The translations under genes and the position numbers were made by a program. A stretch of DNA of 64,000 nucleotides from Nocardia albiluteola (GTDB taxonomy: Bacteria > Actinomycetota > Actinomycetes > Mycobacteriales > Mycobacteriaceae), in contig NZ_JAHKNI010000002.1 of NCBI RefSeq assembly GCF_018860155.1, positions 536,713-600,712 on the forward strand, in the 5' to 3' direction. Position 1 is the first letter of the stretch, and each line of letters opens with the position of its first letter. The notes beneath the pieces are model-generated. The model was not told where the DNA came from. It did no database searches and saw only the letters and a program-made list of their open reading frames with translations. Shown here piece by piece: positions 17,219 through 26,137 of the stretch.

Positions 17219-18859
17219 TCACTCCTCGACCAGCTTGCCTGCCTCCATGTGCCAGCGGCGGGTGGCGCGGACCGTGTCGAGCATGCGGCGGTCGTGGGTG
17301 ACCAGAATCAGGGTGCCGGTGAAGGATTCGACGGCCTGCTCGAGCTGTTCGATGGCCGGGAGGTCCAGGTGGTTGGTGGGTTCGTCGAGGATGAGCAGGT
17401 TCACCCCGCGTGCCTGGAGCAGAGCCAGGGCCGCGCGGGTGCGCTCGCCGGGGGAGAGGGTGTCGTTGGCGCGCAGCACATGTGGGCCGCGTAGGCCGAA
17501 CTTGGCCAGCAGCGTGCGCACCTCGGCCTGCGGCCAGTCCGGCACCTCGGCGCCGAAAGTGTCCGCCAACGTGGCGTTTCCGCGAAACAGCCCGCGCGCC
17601 TGATCGACCTCGCCGACGGCCACCGCCGACCCGAGCGTCGCGGTTCCGGTGTCGGGCACGATCTTTCCCAGCAGCAGCGCCAGCAGGGTGGACTTCCCGG
17701 AGCCGTTGGCGCCGGTGAGGACGATGCGATCACCCCAATCCACCTGTGCGGTCACCGGTCCCAGCGTGAAGTCGCCGCGGGTGAGGCTCGCGCCCGAGAC
17801 AGTGGCGACCACCGAACCGCTGCGCGGGGCGGCGGCGATCTCCATCCGCAGCTCCCATTCCTTGCGCGGTTCCTCCACCACGTCGAGCCGCTCGATCCGG
17901 CGCTGTGTCTGACGCATCTTCGAGGCCTGCTTCTCGGTGGATTCGGCGCGCATCTTGCGACCGGCCTTGTCCGAGTCGTTCTTCGCCTTGCGGCGCGCAT
18001 TGCGCACGCCGTGCTCGAGCCAGTTGCGCTGCATCACCGCCCGCGCCTCGAGACCGGCTTTGGTGTCGGCGAACTCCTCGTAGGCCTCGCGGGCATGCCG
18101 GCGGGCGATCTCGCGCTCGGCCAGGTAGGACTCGTAGCCGCCGTCGTAGAGACCCACCTGCTGCTGCGCGAGGTCGAGCTCGAGGATGCGATTCACCGTG
18201 CGCGCCAAGAACTCCCGGTCGTGGCTGATCACCATCAGCGGCGCCCGCACCCCGGTGACGAACTGCTCCAGCCGTGCCAGGCCGTCCAGGTCCAGATCGT
18301 TGGTGGGCTCGTCGAGCAGCAGAATGTCGAAGCGGGACAACAACACCGACGCCAGCCCCGCCCGTGCCGCCTGTCCGCCGGACAGCCCCGTCATCGGCGT
18401 GTCCAGCCCGTTGGGCAGGCTCTGCGCCAGGCCCAGCTCGACCGCCACCTCCTGCGCGCGCTGCTCGAGATCCGCGCCGCCCAGCGCCAGCCAGCGCTCC
18501 AGGGCGGGGGAGTAGTCGTCGTCCCCGCCCTCGCCCAGCCGCTCGGCGGCCTCGTCCATGATGCGTTGCGCCGCAGCCACTCCCGTGCGGCGCCCCAGAA
18601 ACTGCAGCACGGTCTCCCCGGCCATCCGCTCGGGTTCCTGTGCGAGATACCCGACCGTCGCATCCGGCGGACTCAGCGCGATCTCGCCCTCGGGCGCGCG
18701 GCCCTCGGCAAGTATCCGCAATAGTGTCGACTTCCCGGCGCCGTTCACCCCGACCAGCCCGATCACGTCCCCGGGCGCGAGCACCAGATCCAGATCGCTG
18801 AACAGAATCCTCTCACCGTGTCCGGCGGAGAGGTTCCGGGCGTGCAGTGTGGCGCTCAC
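17219..18859 (-). CDS. ABC-F family ATPase (ribosome-associated)
   Basis: Soluble tandem ABC ATPase, 546 aa, with no membrane domain. NBD1 has Walker A 'GVNGAGKST' and 'LSGGQAAR...LLLDEPTNDLDL'; NBD2 has 'GANGSGKST' and 'LSPGERTR...LILDEPTNHLDL'. Between them is an Arg/Lys-rich helical linker (about residues 240-310), the tRNA-contacting feature of ABC-F translation factors. Members either rescue stalled ribosomes or protect them from antibiotics (macrolides, lincosamides); which applies is not readable here. The start is GTG at 18859, 7 nt after GGAGCCGAGCGTCAGCGAGG; a longer open frame upstream is Arg-rich and not ABC-like. Confidence 0.92.
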   Translation of the reverse strand: MSATLHARNLSAGHGERILFSDLDLVLAPGDVIGLVGVNGAGKSTLLRILAEGRAPEGEIALSPPDATVGYLAQEPERMAGETVLQFLGRRTGVAAAQRIMDEAAERLGEGGDDDYSPALERWLALGGADLEQRAQEVAVELGLAQSLPNGLDTPMTGLSGGQAARAGLASVLLSRFDILLLDEPTNDLDLDGLARLEQFVTGVRAPLMVISHDREFLARTVNRILELDLAQQQVGLYDGGYESYLAEREIARRHAREAYEEFADTKAGLEARAVMQRNWLEHGVRNARRKAKNDSDKAGRKMRAESTEKQASKMRQTQRRIERLDVVEEPRKEWELRMEIAAAPRSGSVVATVSGASLTRGDFTLGPVTAQVDWGDRIVLTGANGSGKSTLLALLLGKIVPDTGTATLGSAVAVGEVDQARGLFRGNATLADTFGAEVPDWPQAEVRTLLAKFGLRGPHVLRANDTLSPGERTRAALALLQARGVNLLILDEPTNHLDLPAIEQLEQAVESFTGTLILVTHDRRMLDTVRATRRWHMEAGKLVEE

Positions 18860-19260
18860 GACCGCGCCTCGCTGACGCTCGGCTCCGTCGTGCGCGCCAC
18901 GCGCTGTGCTGATGGTTCGCTCGCTCGGTACGACCTGCCGATCGGTCGTGTCGTGCGATCGACGGGGGCATTGCGCTCGTTCACGGTAAGAGTGTGCCGT
19001 GCGCGGTCCGGCGGGCTGATCCCGGCCCGTGTTGCCCACGCGGCGGCCGATCGATCGGAGTGACGTGCGTGGGATGTTGGTCAGAGGGGCCCGTGCCAAT
19101 GGGTGGGCTGCTTTTGTTCGGCCTTGGCGGGCGTGAGCCGGGTTAGTCGGGAGGATGCGCCGCTCCGGGGTGCACCCTGAGGTGCGGGGTGCGGAAATCA
19201 GGGTGCGGATCGGGTCCTCGCCCCGATGTGCGGGCGGCCGCGGGAACGCACAGTAGAGGC
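18860..19260. other. Divergent intergenic region
   Basis: 400 bp between the ABC-F gene and the PspC gene. I see no convincing gene; it should contain both promoters. It includes the 20-bp start-proximal motif at 18867-18886. Confidence 0.6.
18867..18886 (-). repeat. Start-proximal 20-bp motif, copy 2
   Basis: On the minus strand it reads GGAGCCGAGCGTCAGCGAGG and ends 7 nt before the GTG of the ABC-F gene. It differs at one base from the copy at 13328-13347, which is also 7 nt before a start codon. The AGCGAGG end can serve as Shine-Dalgarno. Confidence 0.7.
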
Positions 19261-19515
19261 ATGACCAGTGAAATCCGCCGTCTCACCCGTTCGAACAACG
19301 ACAAGTGGATCGCCGGCGTATGCGGTGGCATCGCCGAATACTTCGGCTGGGACGCGACTCTCGTGCGCCTGCTGTTCGTACTCTCGTGCCTGCTGCCCGG
19401 GCCGCAGTTCCTCGTCTACCTGGCGTTGTGGATCGTGGTGCCGCAGGCGCCGAGCGTTCAGCCGGTCGCCGGGCCGACGACCGTGCACCTTCCCGAGGAT
19501 TTCCCGCACGACTGA
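19261..19515 (+). CDS. Small PspC-domain membrane protein
   Basis: 84-aa stress-response type membrane protein. The PspC core is complete: 'NNDKWIAGVCGGIAEYFGWDATLVRLLFVL' followed by a second hydrophobic stretch to 'LWIVVPQ'. PspC domains sense envelope stress or partner with sensor kinases; a stand-alone copy like this has no assigned role. The ATG at 19261 is chosen because the PspC similarity starts right there; the upstream extension is not conserved-looking. Confidence 0.88.
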   Translation: MTSEIRRLTRSNNDKWIAGVCGGIAEYFGWDATLVRLLFVLSCLLPGPQFLVYLALWIVVPQAPSVQPVAGPTTVHLPEDFPHD

Positions 19516-19725
19516 ATCGGGTAGGACAGCGGTGAAGGCGCGGGGCGGACTGCCCCGCGCATTCACGTTGAGAGAGTTGTCCACAGGTGCTCCAGCGCGA
19601 CGCGCACATGATTCACCTCGCATTCGGCCGGTTATCCCCAGGAACGCCGATTAGTTGGTGCGCCGCGCCCCTCCGGGATGTCAGGATGGACCCTACTTCC
19701 GCAGCCCCGTCCCGAGGAGCCGTAC

Positions 19726-20034
19726 ATGATCAACTCAGGCGATCTGCCAGGCCTGGACATGCCGGACGTAGACTCCCACTCCGACCTCGGCCACCTGGGC
19801 TCGGTCGAAATGCACCACCCCACCCAGGACCTCACGGGCCACGGCCACCCCGACACCGAAACCGTCCAGGGCCCCCACTCCATGGACGTCTGGACCGACA
19901 TGGATCACGACGGCTTCGCCGACCACCTCACCGTCGTCGACAACGACGGCGATTACTCCGCGTGGGAGTTCCACCACAATTCCGATGGCACCTCGGAGTG
20001 GGTGCGGACGGATCACGGCAAGATCGGGAAGTAG
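19726..20034 (+). CDS. Asp/His-rich small protein (DUF6802-like)
   Basis: 102-aa soluble acidic protein without signal peptide. The start ATG at 19726 follows GAGGAG. It is rich in Asp, His and Gly; the second half carries EF-hand-like loops ('DMDHDGFADH' and 'DNDGDYSAWEF'), suggesting metal binding. The composition resembles DUF6802 proteins of Nocardia and mycobacteria, from memory. The function is unknown. It precedes the second ESX-like cassette by 200 bp. Confidence 0.6.
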   Translation: MINSGDLPGLDMPDVDSHSDLGHLGSVEMHHPTQDLTGHGHPDTETVQGPHSMDVWTDMDHDGFADHLTVVDNDGDYSAWEFHHNSDGTSEWVRTDHGKIGK

Positions 20035-20245
20035 GCAGTCCGCGGGCGGCGGTGGCGGCTCGGCGCGCGCCCGCCGCGTCCGTGCGGATGGCGACTCGCG
20101 GCGCGATGTGACAGCCTGATGGGGACGGTCGGATCCGAGGGAACCGGACGGGGGCCGGATACGTCCAAGAAGGGTAGGACGGGCCCGGCTCGAGCGGCGG
20201 GACGGCCTCGGGCGCCAGCGAAGCAGAGAGGGAGGGGACGAGTCG

Positions 20246-20578
20246 GTGGGCAGCAACGTGGATGTTCAGACGGGCCAGCTCGGCCAGTTCGCCAACGATC
20301 TACGGTTGTCGGTCGATGCGGTGAAGAACACGGTGAAGAACGTGTCGGGAAACGAGTTCGGGGACGGATCGAACAATCTCGGGCCCGATTCGGGGAAGAA
20401 TTACACCGACCAGGGAAAGCAGATCAAGGCCGGTCTCGACAATATCGTCAAATGGCTGAATGCGTGGACCGACGCGTCCGGTGCGATAGCCGACAATATC
20501 GGAGCCTCGACGATCGCGTACTCGACCACCGATGCGCAGGCGGCCGCCAATACGAATCAGGCGACGAACAATGTCTAA
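20246..20578 (+). CDS. ESX-like small secreted protein with YxxxD motif
   Basis: 110-aa helical protein. The GTG start at 20246 follows GGGAGGGGACG. It has no signal peptide and no WxG, but the C-terminal end contains 'AYSTTDAQ', matching the YxxxD/E export signal of type VII substrates. Asn/Gly-rich in the middle ('NEFGDGSNNLGPDSG'). It is 33 bp ahead of a larger WXG protein, the arrangement of a heterodimeric ESX substrate pair. Secretion is inferred. Confidence 0.6.
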   Translation: MGSNVDVQTGQLGQFANDLRLSVDAVKNTVKNVSGNEFGDGSNNLGPDSGKNYTDQGKQIKAGLDNIVKWLNAWTDASGAIADNIGASTIAYSTTDAQAAANTNQATNNV

Positions 20579-20611
20579 GGCGTCGATCTTCGATATTCGA
20601 GGAGTTTTCCC

Positions 20612-22219
20612 GTGGTGACTGTGGATGCGAGTACGGACCTGCACGGGACAAATCCCGACACCATCCTGGACAACGGCTCCTCCGGGCTCCAATATTTCAA
20701 GCAGCTGATCGATCATTACACGAAGGCATTCGGCGCACCGTCGCTGAACATGGGGCAGATCTACAACCGCTACGACGAGCAGCGCGGTATGGATCTGAAC
20801 AAGCTGGCCAACACGGCCGACGGGCTGCGCACGGCCCTGGGCGACGTGGATACCCAGTGGGATGCCCAGAAGAAGTTGTCCCAGCAGCTCCCGACGATCT
20901 GGACCGGCACCGCGTCCGAGGCCGCGCAGCACATGTTCGGCCAGCAGATCACGATGGCCGACAGCGATCGCGGCAAGGCGCGCGACGCGCTGAACGCCAT
21001 CGGCACCGCGATTCCGCTGCTGCGCAAGGCGGTGCAGGACAAGGCCGATACGGTTCACGGCATGGCCGATTCCGCGGGCAATGTCACCGTTCACGGAAAG
21101 ACGCCCGACGAAATCGGGAAAATCGTCGAGACGGCGACGGGTAAGTGGTATGACTCGTCGACGGCGGAAGTGGTTATCGGCGTGCTCTCGGAGGGCATGT
21201 CCGTGCCGTTCTCGGCCGCGAACAATATCGTGAGCAAACAGCTCGCGGAGCATTGGGTGAACACCGTATTCAAGCCGGATTTCGACAATAACTTCACGAG
21301 CTTCACCAACGCGTGCACGGCAACGGACACCGCGGTGAAGAATGCCTACACGACGCTGGTCTCCGCGATGAACGAGGTGAACGCCCGGGCCTATCCGCGA
21401 CCCGCCGGTACGACCAGCACGCCGAACAACAACACCAATAACAACAACACCAACAACAACACCACCAGCGGCAACACCACCGGTGGCAACACCACCAGCA
21501 GCAGCCCGTCGAGCACGACGACCACTCCCTCGACCACCACCAGCCCCACCAACACCACGACCTCGTCGTTCGACCCGTCCTCCCTGGTCTCCACCGCCCT
21601 GAACGGCCTGGGCACCTTCACTAGCGACATCTCCTCGCTCGGCCAGACGCTGGCCCAAGACGCGAGCACCCTGGGCACGCAGATCCAGCAGGGCGTGCAG
21701 GGGGTCGTCTCGCAGGTCGAGAACCTCTTCAAGAAGGATGTGAGCGGTTCGACGGACAACAGCCCGAAGCTCGAATTCGATATCGCCGGCAAACACGTGA
21801 AGCTCGCTTTGGGCAAGAACGGCGAGGTGGATTTGAGCACCTCCGACGGCAGCGGCGATTCGAAGAGTTACAGCATGAAGCTGGACGAGCACGGCCTGCC
21901 CGTCATCACCAGCACCGACGGCACGACGACCGATAACAACCAGTCCGGGGCGGATGCGCAGAAGTCCGAGGGCGCCGCCGACACCAGCCAGAAGTCCGGC
22001 GGGTCCGGCAGCGGCGGTGGCGGTGCGAGCTCCGATAATTCGGGCGGTACGCAGTCCTCGACCGGCATCTCCACCCCGACGGTCAGCGGTGGCGACAGCG
22101 ACAAGGACAAGAAGACCCAGACCCAGGCTCCGACGCCGACGCCGACGCAGGAGCAGCCCGCCACGCCCGTCACGGGCACCGATTCGGGCGCCGAGCTGGC
22201 CGAAGCCGGCCCCCTGTAA
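20612..22219 (+). CDS. WXG-type large putative type VII substrate with Asn/Thr linker
   Basis: 535-aa protein. Residues about 1-260 are helical with the WxG turn 'PTIWTGTASEAAQH' at about residue 94. Residues about 268-315 form an Asn/Thr/Ser low-complexity linker. A second folded part follows (about 320-440), then a Gly/Ser/Thr/Pro-rich tail. No signal peptide or transmembrane helix is present. It resembles the PPE/EspB-like class of ESX substrates in layout. It is co-transcribed with the 110-aa gene upstream and the coiled-coil gene 29 bp downstream. The general design (small helical partner plus large WXG protein with disordered tail) repeats that of 12955-14761. Confidence 0.65.
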   Translation: MVTVDASTDLHGTNPDTILDNGSSGLQYFKQLIDHYTKAFGAPSLNMGQIYNRYDEQRGMDLNKLANTADGLRTALGDVDTQWDAQKKLSQQLPTIWTGTASEAAQHMFGQQITMADSDRGKARDALNAIGTAIPLLRKAVQDKADTVHGMADSAGNVTVHGKTPDEIGKIVETATGKWYDSSTAEVVIGVLSEGMSVPFSAANNIVSKQLAEHWVNTVFKPDFDNNFTSFTNACTATDTAVKNAYTTLVSAMNEVNARAYPRPAGTTSTPNNNTNNNNTNNNTTSGNTTGGNTTSSSPSSTTTTPSTTTSPTNTTTSSFDPSSLVSTALNGLGTFTSDISSLGQTLAQDASTLGTQIQQGVQGVVSQVENLFKKDVSGSTDNSPKLEFDIAGKHVKLALGKNGEVDLSTSDGSGDSKSYSMKLDEHGLPVITSTDGTTTDNNQSGADAQKSEGAADTSQKSGGSGSGGGGASSDNSGGTQSSTGISTPTVSGGDSDKDKKTQTQAPTPTPTQEQPATPVTGTDSGAELAEAGPL

Positions 22220-22248
22220 GACATTCGATCGCCCCGAGGAGGTAAGCG

Positions 22249-22608
22249 ATGGCCGACTACGCGACGGAGATCGAGCGGATCTTCGAGGAACACGACCGGC
22301 AGATCGGGATGATTCGCCAGGAGCGCGAGGAGCAGCGGCGGCTCGGCGCGCAGCGCGACCGCGATTTCCGCGAGCAGGCCCCAGCGCTGATGCGCCAGAT
22401 CGCGCAGGAGTACGAGCGCACCGAGCAGGAGGCCGAGAAGGCCCGCGCCGAGGCGGAGGAGCAGGAACGCCGCGAGGCCGAAATGCGCGAGCAGCAGGAC
22501 GCGATCGCGCGGGCCGCCGCCTACCGCCGGGCCAACCAGAACGTCCGGGCGGTCGACGACGAGGACGAGGACGACGACTACTACCGCCGCAAAAGCTGGC
22601 TGGTCTGA
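22249..22608 (+). CDS. Charged coiled-coil protein
   Basis: 119-aa protein that is almost entirely Glu/Arg/Gln heptad-like coiled coil (about residues 5-95), ending with an Asp/Glu run and 'YYRRKSWLV'. The start ATG at 22249 has GAGGAGG upstream. It is soluble and unrecognised; its place as third gene of the ESX-like cassette suggests a cytosolic partner or chaperone. It overlaps the convergent RDD pseudogene by 28 bp. Confidence 0.7.
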   Translation: MADYATEIERIFEEHDRQIGMIRQEREEQRRLGAQRDRDFREQAPALMRQIAQEYERTEQEAEKARAEAEEQERREAEMREQQDAIARAAAYRRANQNVRAVDDEDEDDDYYRRKSWLV

Positions 22609-23046
22609 GCCCGCCGGGCCGTCCTGAGATCCCGCCACCGGACGGCCTGCAGGAAATACCGCCCCTCATCGTCGGGCCCGGCCGCGTCGCCGAGCGCGAT
22701 GACGATGAGCCACAGGCCCATCAGCCAGTTCTTCAGCAGGCGACCGAAGGAGGGCAAGCGGTCGGTGCCGGGTTCCAGCGCGACGAGCCCGAACAGGGCC
22801 TTGCCGATCGTCGTGTGCACGATCGCCTGGATCAGCACGCGGTCGGCGGACCCACAGCGGCGTCATGGCCGGTCGCAGGGAGAACTCGGGGCTGAGCGCG
22901 AGGGCAATCGCGATCCCGCAGGCGATATGAACGACCATGTCCAGCACGAAGCTCGACACGCGCCGCGGCCGCCGCGGCGACGGATAGCGCAGGGGGTCGA
23001 CGCGGTAGTCCTTCTCGGTTTGCGCCTCGCCCGCGGCCGGCCGCAT
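22581..23046 (-). pseudogene. RDD-family membrane protein, frameshifted
   Basis: A membrane protein split over two frames. The first frame, from 23046, gives a basic N-terminus, an RDD-like 'PRRVSSFVLDMVVH' and the first hydrophobic helix, reading to 'LRPAMTPLW' near 22862. From there the sensible sequence continues in another frame: 'SADRVLIQAIVHTTIGKALFGLVAL' and 'LLKNWLMGLWLIVIALGD', the second and third RDD helices, to the stop at 22581. The shift lies at about 22845-22862. Either the gene is inactive or there is a base error. RDD proteins are small transport-associated membrane proteins of mostly unknown role. Confidence 0.75.
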
Positions 23047-23082
23047 GACCGTGCGTCCGTCGGCGTCTCGCTCCCTGTGAAG

Positions 23083-23940
23083 CTACTTGCGCAGCAGTTG
23101 AACCGCTTGCAGCAGTTGGAGTTTCGAGGGCGGCTCGGGCTCGGGGACCTCGTGCGGGTCGACGATGCGGGTGCCGGGGATGGTCTGGTCCGGCTCGGCG
23201 AAGGCCTTGTACTTCTTGTCGCCCAGGAGCCGGTAGGTGAGGTAGCCGACCAGCAGGGCGCGGGTGGTGCGCTCGGTGCGGGGCTCGAACTTGGTGGCGC
23301 CGAGGGCGGCCAGGGCGCGGCGGCCGCGGACGATGCCGTTCTGGGAGGCGCCGTCGACCGCGCGCAGCACGGCCTCCCCACCCCAGGCGGCGGCCAGCGG
23401 GATGGCATTGCAGGACGTGGAATCGATGTCGTCCCCCGCCACGACGAGCGCCGGCGCCTCGATACCGGGGGCGAGGGATTCCGAAGCAGGGGACGAATAG
23501 GCGGGGTAGAGGGCGGCGACCGCGGCGACCTTGCGCTGGGAGGCGGCGATCACGGCCGCGCCCGCACCCATGCCGTGCCCGGCCAGGGCGAGCTTGTCGG
23601 GATGCACGCTGATCTTGCCGTCGCCCAGCCGCACCCCGGTGCAGATATCGAGGGTGGTGAGCAGGTCGGTGGCCAGGTTCAGGTGCGAGGGGACCGGGCC
23701 GCGCTCGGTATCCGGCGCCGCCGCGACGAAACCCCAGGACGCGAGGTGCTCGAGCAGCCTGCTGTAGTTGCCGACACCGGCCAGCCAGCCGTGCCCGAAT
23801 GCGACCGCGGGCAGGTTGAGGCCCTGCTCGGGGGTGAATACCAGGCCCGGCTGCCCGGCGATGCCGAGATTGCCGCGCAGGACCCGATGCGGGCCCGGGC
23901 TGGCCAGGGTGCTCATGAGCGATTTCACAGACGCCGACAC
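23083..23940 (-). CDS. Alpha/beta hydrolase-fold protein lacking the nucleophile Ser
   Basis: 285-aa dienelactone-hydrolase/lipase-like protein at the position of Rv3438 in M. tuberculosis (divergent from glmS). 'LPAVAFGHGWLAG' is the oxyanion-hole region and 'LALAGHGMGAGAAVIAA' is the nucleophile elbow, but the usual G-x-S-x-G reads G-H-G-M-G: the Ser is Gly. Catalysis by the standard triad is therefore unlikely unless another residue substitutes. The start at 23940 (GTG) has no good ribosome site; the ATG at 23916 is equally likely. Confidence 0.75.
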   Translation of the reverse strand: MSASVKSLMSTLASPGPHRVLRGNLGIAGQPGLVFTPEQGLNLPAVAFGHGWLAGVGNYSRLLEHLASWGFVAAAPDTERGPVPSHLNLATDLLTTLDICTGVRLGDGKISVHPDKLALAGHGMGAGAAVIAASQRKVAAVAALYPAYSSPASESLAPGIEAPALVVAGDDIDSTSCNAIPLAAAWGGEAVLRAVDGASQNGIVRGRRALAALGATKFEPRTERTTRALLVGYLTYRLLGDKKYKAFAEPDQTIPGTRIVDPHEVPEPEPPSKLQLLQAVQLLRK

Positions 23941-24271
23941 GATGACGAACTTATCCGATGCCCACCCGCATACGGCGTTTCGCCGGGTCGAGCCTCGTCG
24001 TCATACCCGGTTGGGCCCCGGTGCCGACCGGAATTCGGCGCCGCGGCCCGCACCTGGTCGTCCGCCGTCGCTACCTCGGGTGGCCAGCGCCGATGCCGGG
24101 ATTGCCGGCGCGAGAATCGAACGCCGAGTCGTGCGTTTCGGCGACCTCGGCCCGTCCGCTCGAGCGAACATGACGATTCTCCGCGCGGATCGAGCGCACC
24201 CGGGCACCGGCCGCATCCCCAGGTCGCGGCCCTGTCGCTGCCGCCTCCGGACCCCAGTAGGCTGGGACCCC
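23941..24271. other. Divergent region upstream of glmS
   Basis: 330 bp with no gene. It should contain promoters for glmS and the hydrolase. I see no glmS ribozyme-like structure, as expected in actinobacteria. Confidence 0.6.
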
Positions 24272-26137
24272 ATGTGCGGAATCGTGGGCTACGTCGGATA
24301 CCGGGACGCGCTCGGCGTCGTCGTGGACGCGCTGCGTCGGATGGAGTACCGGGGGTACGACTCCGCGGGCGTGGCGATCCTCGACGGTGCGGGCACCATC
24401 GCCGTGGAGCGCAAAGCCGGTCGCCTGGCGAATCTGGAGGCCGAGCTCGCCGAGTCCGGGGCCGAGCACTTCGCCGGGACCACCGGCATGGGGCACACCC
24501 GCTGGGCCACCCATGGCGCGCCCACCGACCGCAACGCGCACCCGCACCGCGACGCCACCGGCGCGGTCGCCGTCGTGCACAACGGGATCATCGAGAATTT
24601 CGCCCCGCTGCGCCGTGAACTCGAGGACGCCGGGGTCGAGCTGCGCAGCGACACCGACACCGAGGTCGCCGTGCACCTGGTCGCCCGCGCCTACGCCGCG
24701 GGCCCGACGGCCGGGGATTTCATCGCCAGTGCGCTGGCCGTGCTGCGCCGCCTCGAGGGCGCCTTCACGCTGGTGTTCACCCATGCCGCGCACCCGGACA
24801 CGATCGTGGCCGCGCGGCGGTCGACCCCGCTGGTGGTCGGCGTCGGCGAGGGCGAGATGTTCATCGCCTCGGATGTGACCGCCTTCATCGAGCACACCAG
24901 GGAGGCAGTCGAACTCGGGCAGGACCAGGCCGTGGTGATCACCCCGGGCGGGTACACCGTGACCGACTTCGACGGGAACACCGGCGTGCACACCCGCCCG
25001 TTCACGATCGACTGGGATCTGGCCGCCGCGGAGAAGGGCGGCCACGACTACTTCATGCTCAAGGAGATCCAGGAGCAGCCGCGCGCGATCGCCGACACGC
25101 TGATCGGGCATTTCGCGCGCGGCCGCATCGTGCTCGACGAGCAGCGCCTCTCGGATCAGGAGCTGCGCGAGGTCGACAAGGTATTTGTCGTCGCCTGCGG
25201 CACCGCCTACCACTCGGGACTGCTCGCCAAGTACGCGATCGAGCACTGGACGCGGATTCCGGTCGAGGTCGAGCTGGCCAGCGAATTCCGTTACCGCGAC
25301 CCGGTCCTGGATCGCTCCACGCTGGTAGTGGCGATCTCGCAGTCCGGTGAGACCGCGGACACGCTGGAGGCGGTCCGGCACGCGAAGGAGCAGAAGGCGC
25401 GGGTCCTGGCCATCTGCAACACCAATGGTGCGCAGATCCCGCGGGAGTCCGACGCGGTGCTGTACACGCGAACCGGGCCGGAGATCGGCGTCGCGGCCAC
25501 CAAGACGTTCCTTGCTCAGGTCGCCGCGAATTACCTTGTGGGACTGGCGCTTGCGCAGGCCCGCGGTACCAAGTACCCCGACGAGGTGGCGCGCGAATTC
25601 GCCGAGCTGGAGGGGATGCCGCGCCTGGTGGAGCAGGTCCTCGAGACCGCGCCGCGGGTGCGCGAGGTCGCCCGCGAGTTCGCGCACGCGTCCACGGTGC
25701 TGTTCCTGGGCCGGCACGTCGGGTATCCGATCGCGCTGGAGGGCGCGCTCAAGCTGAAGGAACTGGCGTATATGCACGCCGAGGGCTTCGCCGCCGGCGA
25801 GCTCAAGCACGGCCCGATCGCGCTGATCGAGGAGGGCGTGCCGGTGATCGTGGTGATGCCCTCGCCGAAGGGGCGCGCGGTGCTGCACTCCAAGTTGCTC
25901 AGCAACATCCGGGAGATTCAGGCGCGTGGCGCCCGCACCATCGTCATTGCCGAGGAGGGCGATGACACGGTGCGTCCGTTCGCCGACTATCTGATCGAAA
26001 TCCCCTCGGCGCCAACGCTTTTGCAGCCGTTGCTGTCGACGGTTCCGCTGCAGGTCTTCGCCGCCGAGGTGGCTCAGGCGCGCGGGTACGACGTCGACAA
26101 GCCGCGCAATCTGGCCAAGTCGGTCACCGTCGAGTAG
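24272..26137 (+). CDS. glmS: Glutamine-fructose-6-phosphate aminotransferase
   Basis: First enzyme of the hexosamine pathway: fructose-6-phosphate plus glutamine gives glucosamine-6-phosphate and glutamate. 621 aa. The ATG at 24272 places the catalytic Cys directly after Met ('MCGIVGYVGYRDA'). The N-terminal glutaminase domain has 'MEYRGYDSAGVA', 'GHTRWATHG' and 'HNGIIENF'. Two SIS sugar-isomerase domains follow ('ACGTAYHSG', 'SQSGETADTLEA', 'LGRHVGYPIALEGALKLKELAY'). The C-terminus 'DKPRNLAKSVTVE' is the conserved GlmS tail. It feeds GlmM at 11451. Confidence 0.98.
   Translation: MCGIVGYVGYRDALGVVVDALRRMEYRGYDSAGVAILDGAGTIAVERKAGRLANLEAELAESGAEHFAGTTGMGHTRWATHGAPTDRNAHPHRDATGAVAVVHNGIIENFAPLRRELEDAGVELRSDTDTEVAVHLVARAYAAGPTAGDFIASALAVLRRLEGAFTLVFTHAAHPDTIVAARRSTPLVVGVGEGEMFIASDVTAFIEHTREAVELGQDQAVVITPGGYTVTDFDGNTGVHTRPFTIDWDLAAAEKGGHDYFMLKEIQEQPRAIADTLIGHFARGRIVLDEQRLSDQELREVDKVFVVACGTAYHSGLLAKYAIEHWTRIPVEVELASEFRYRDPVLDRSTLVVAISQSGETADTLEAVRHAKEQKARVLAICNTNGAQIPRESDAVLYTRTGPEIGVAATKTFLAQVAANYLVGLALAQARGTKYPDEVAREFAELEGMPRLVEQVLETAPRVREVAREFAHASTVLFLGRHVGYPIALEGALKLKELAYMHAEGFAAGELKHGPIALIEEGVPVIVVMPSPKGRAVLHSKLLSNIREIQARGARTIVIAEEGDDTVRPFADYLIEIPSAPTLLQPLLSTVPLQVFAAEVAQARGYDVDKPRNLAKSVTVE

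Noticed and set aside
20300..22669. 789-codon open frame on the minus strand
   Set aside because: Antisense to the WXG-type genes; low-complexity Arg/Gly translation with no recognisable domain.
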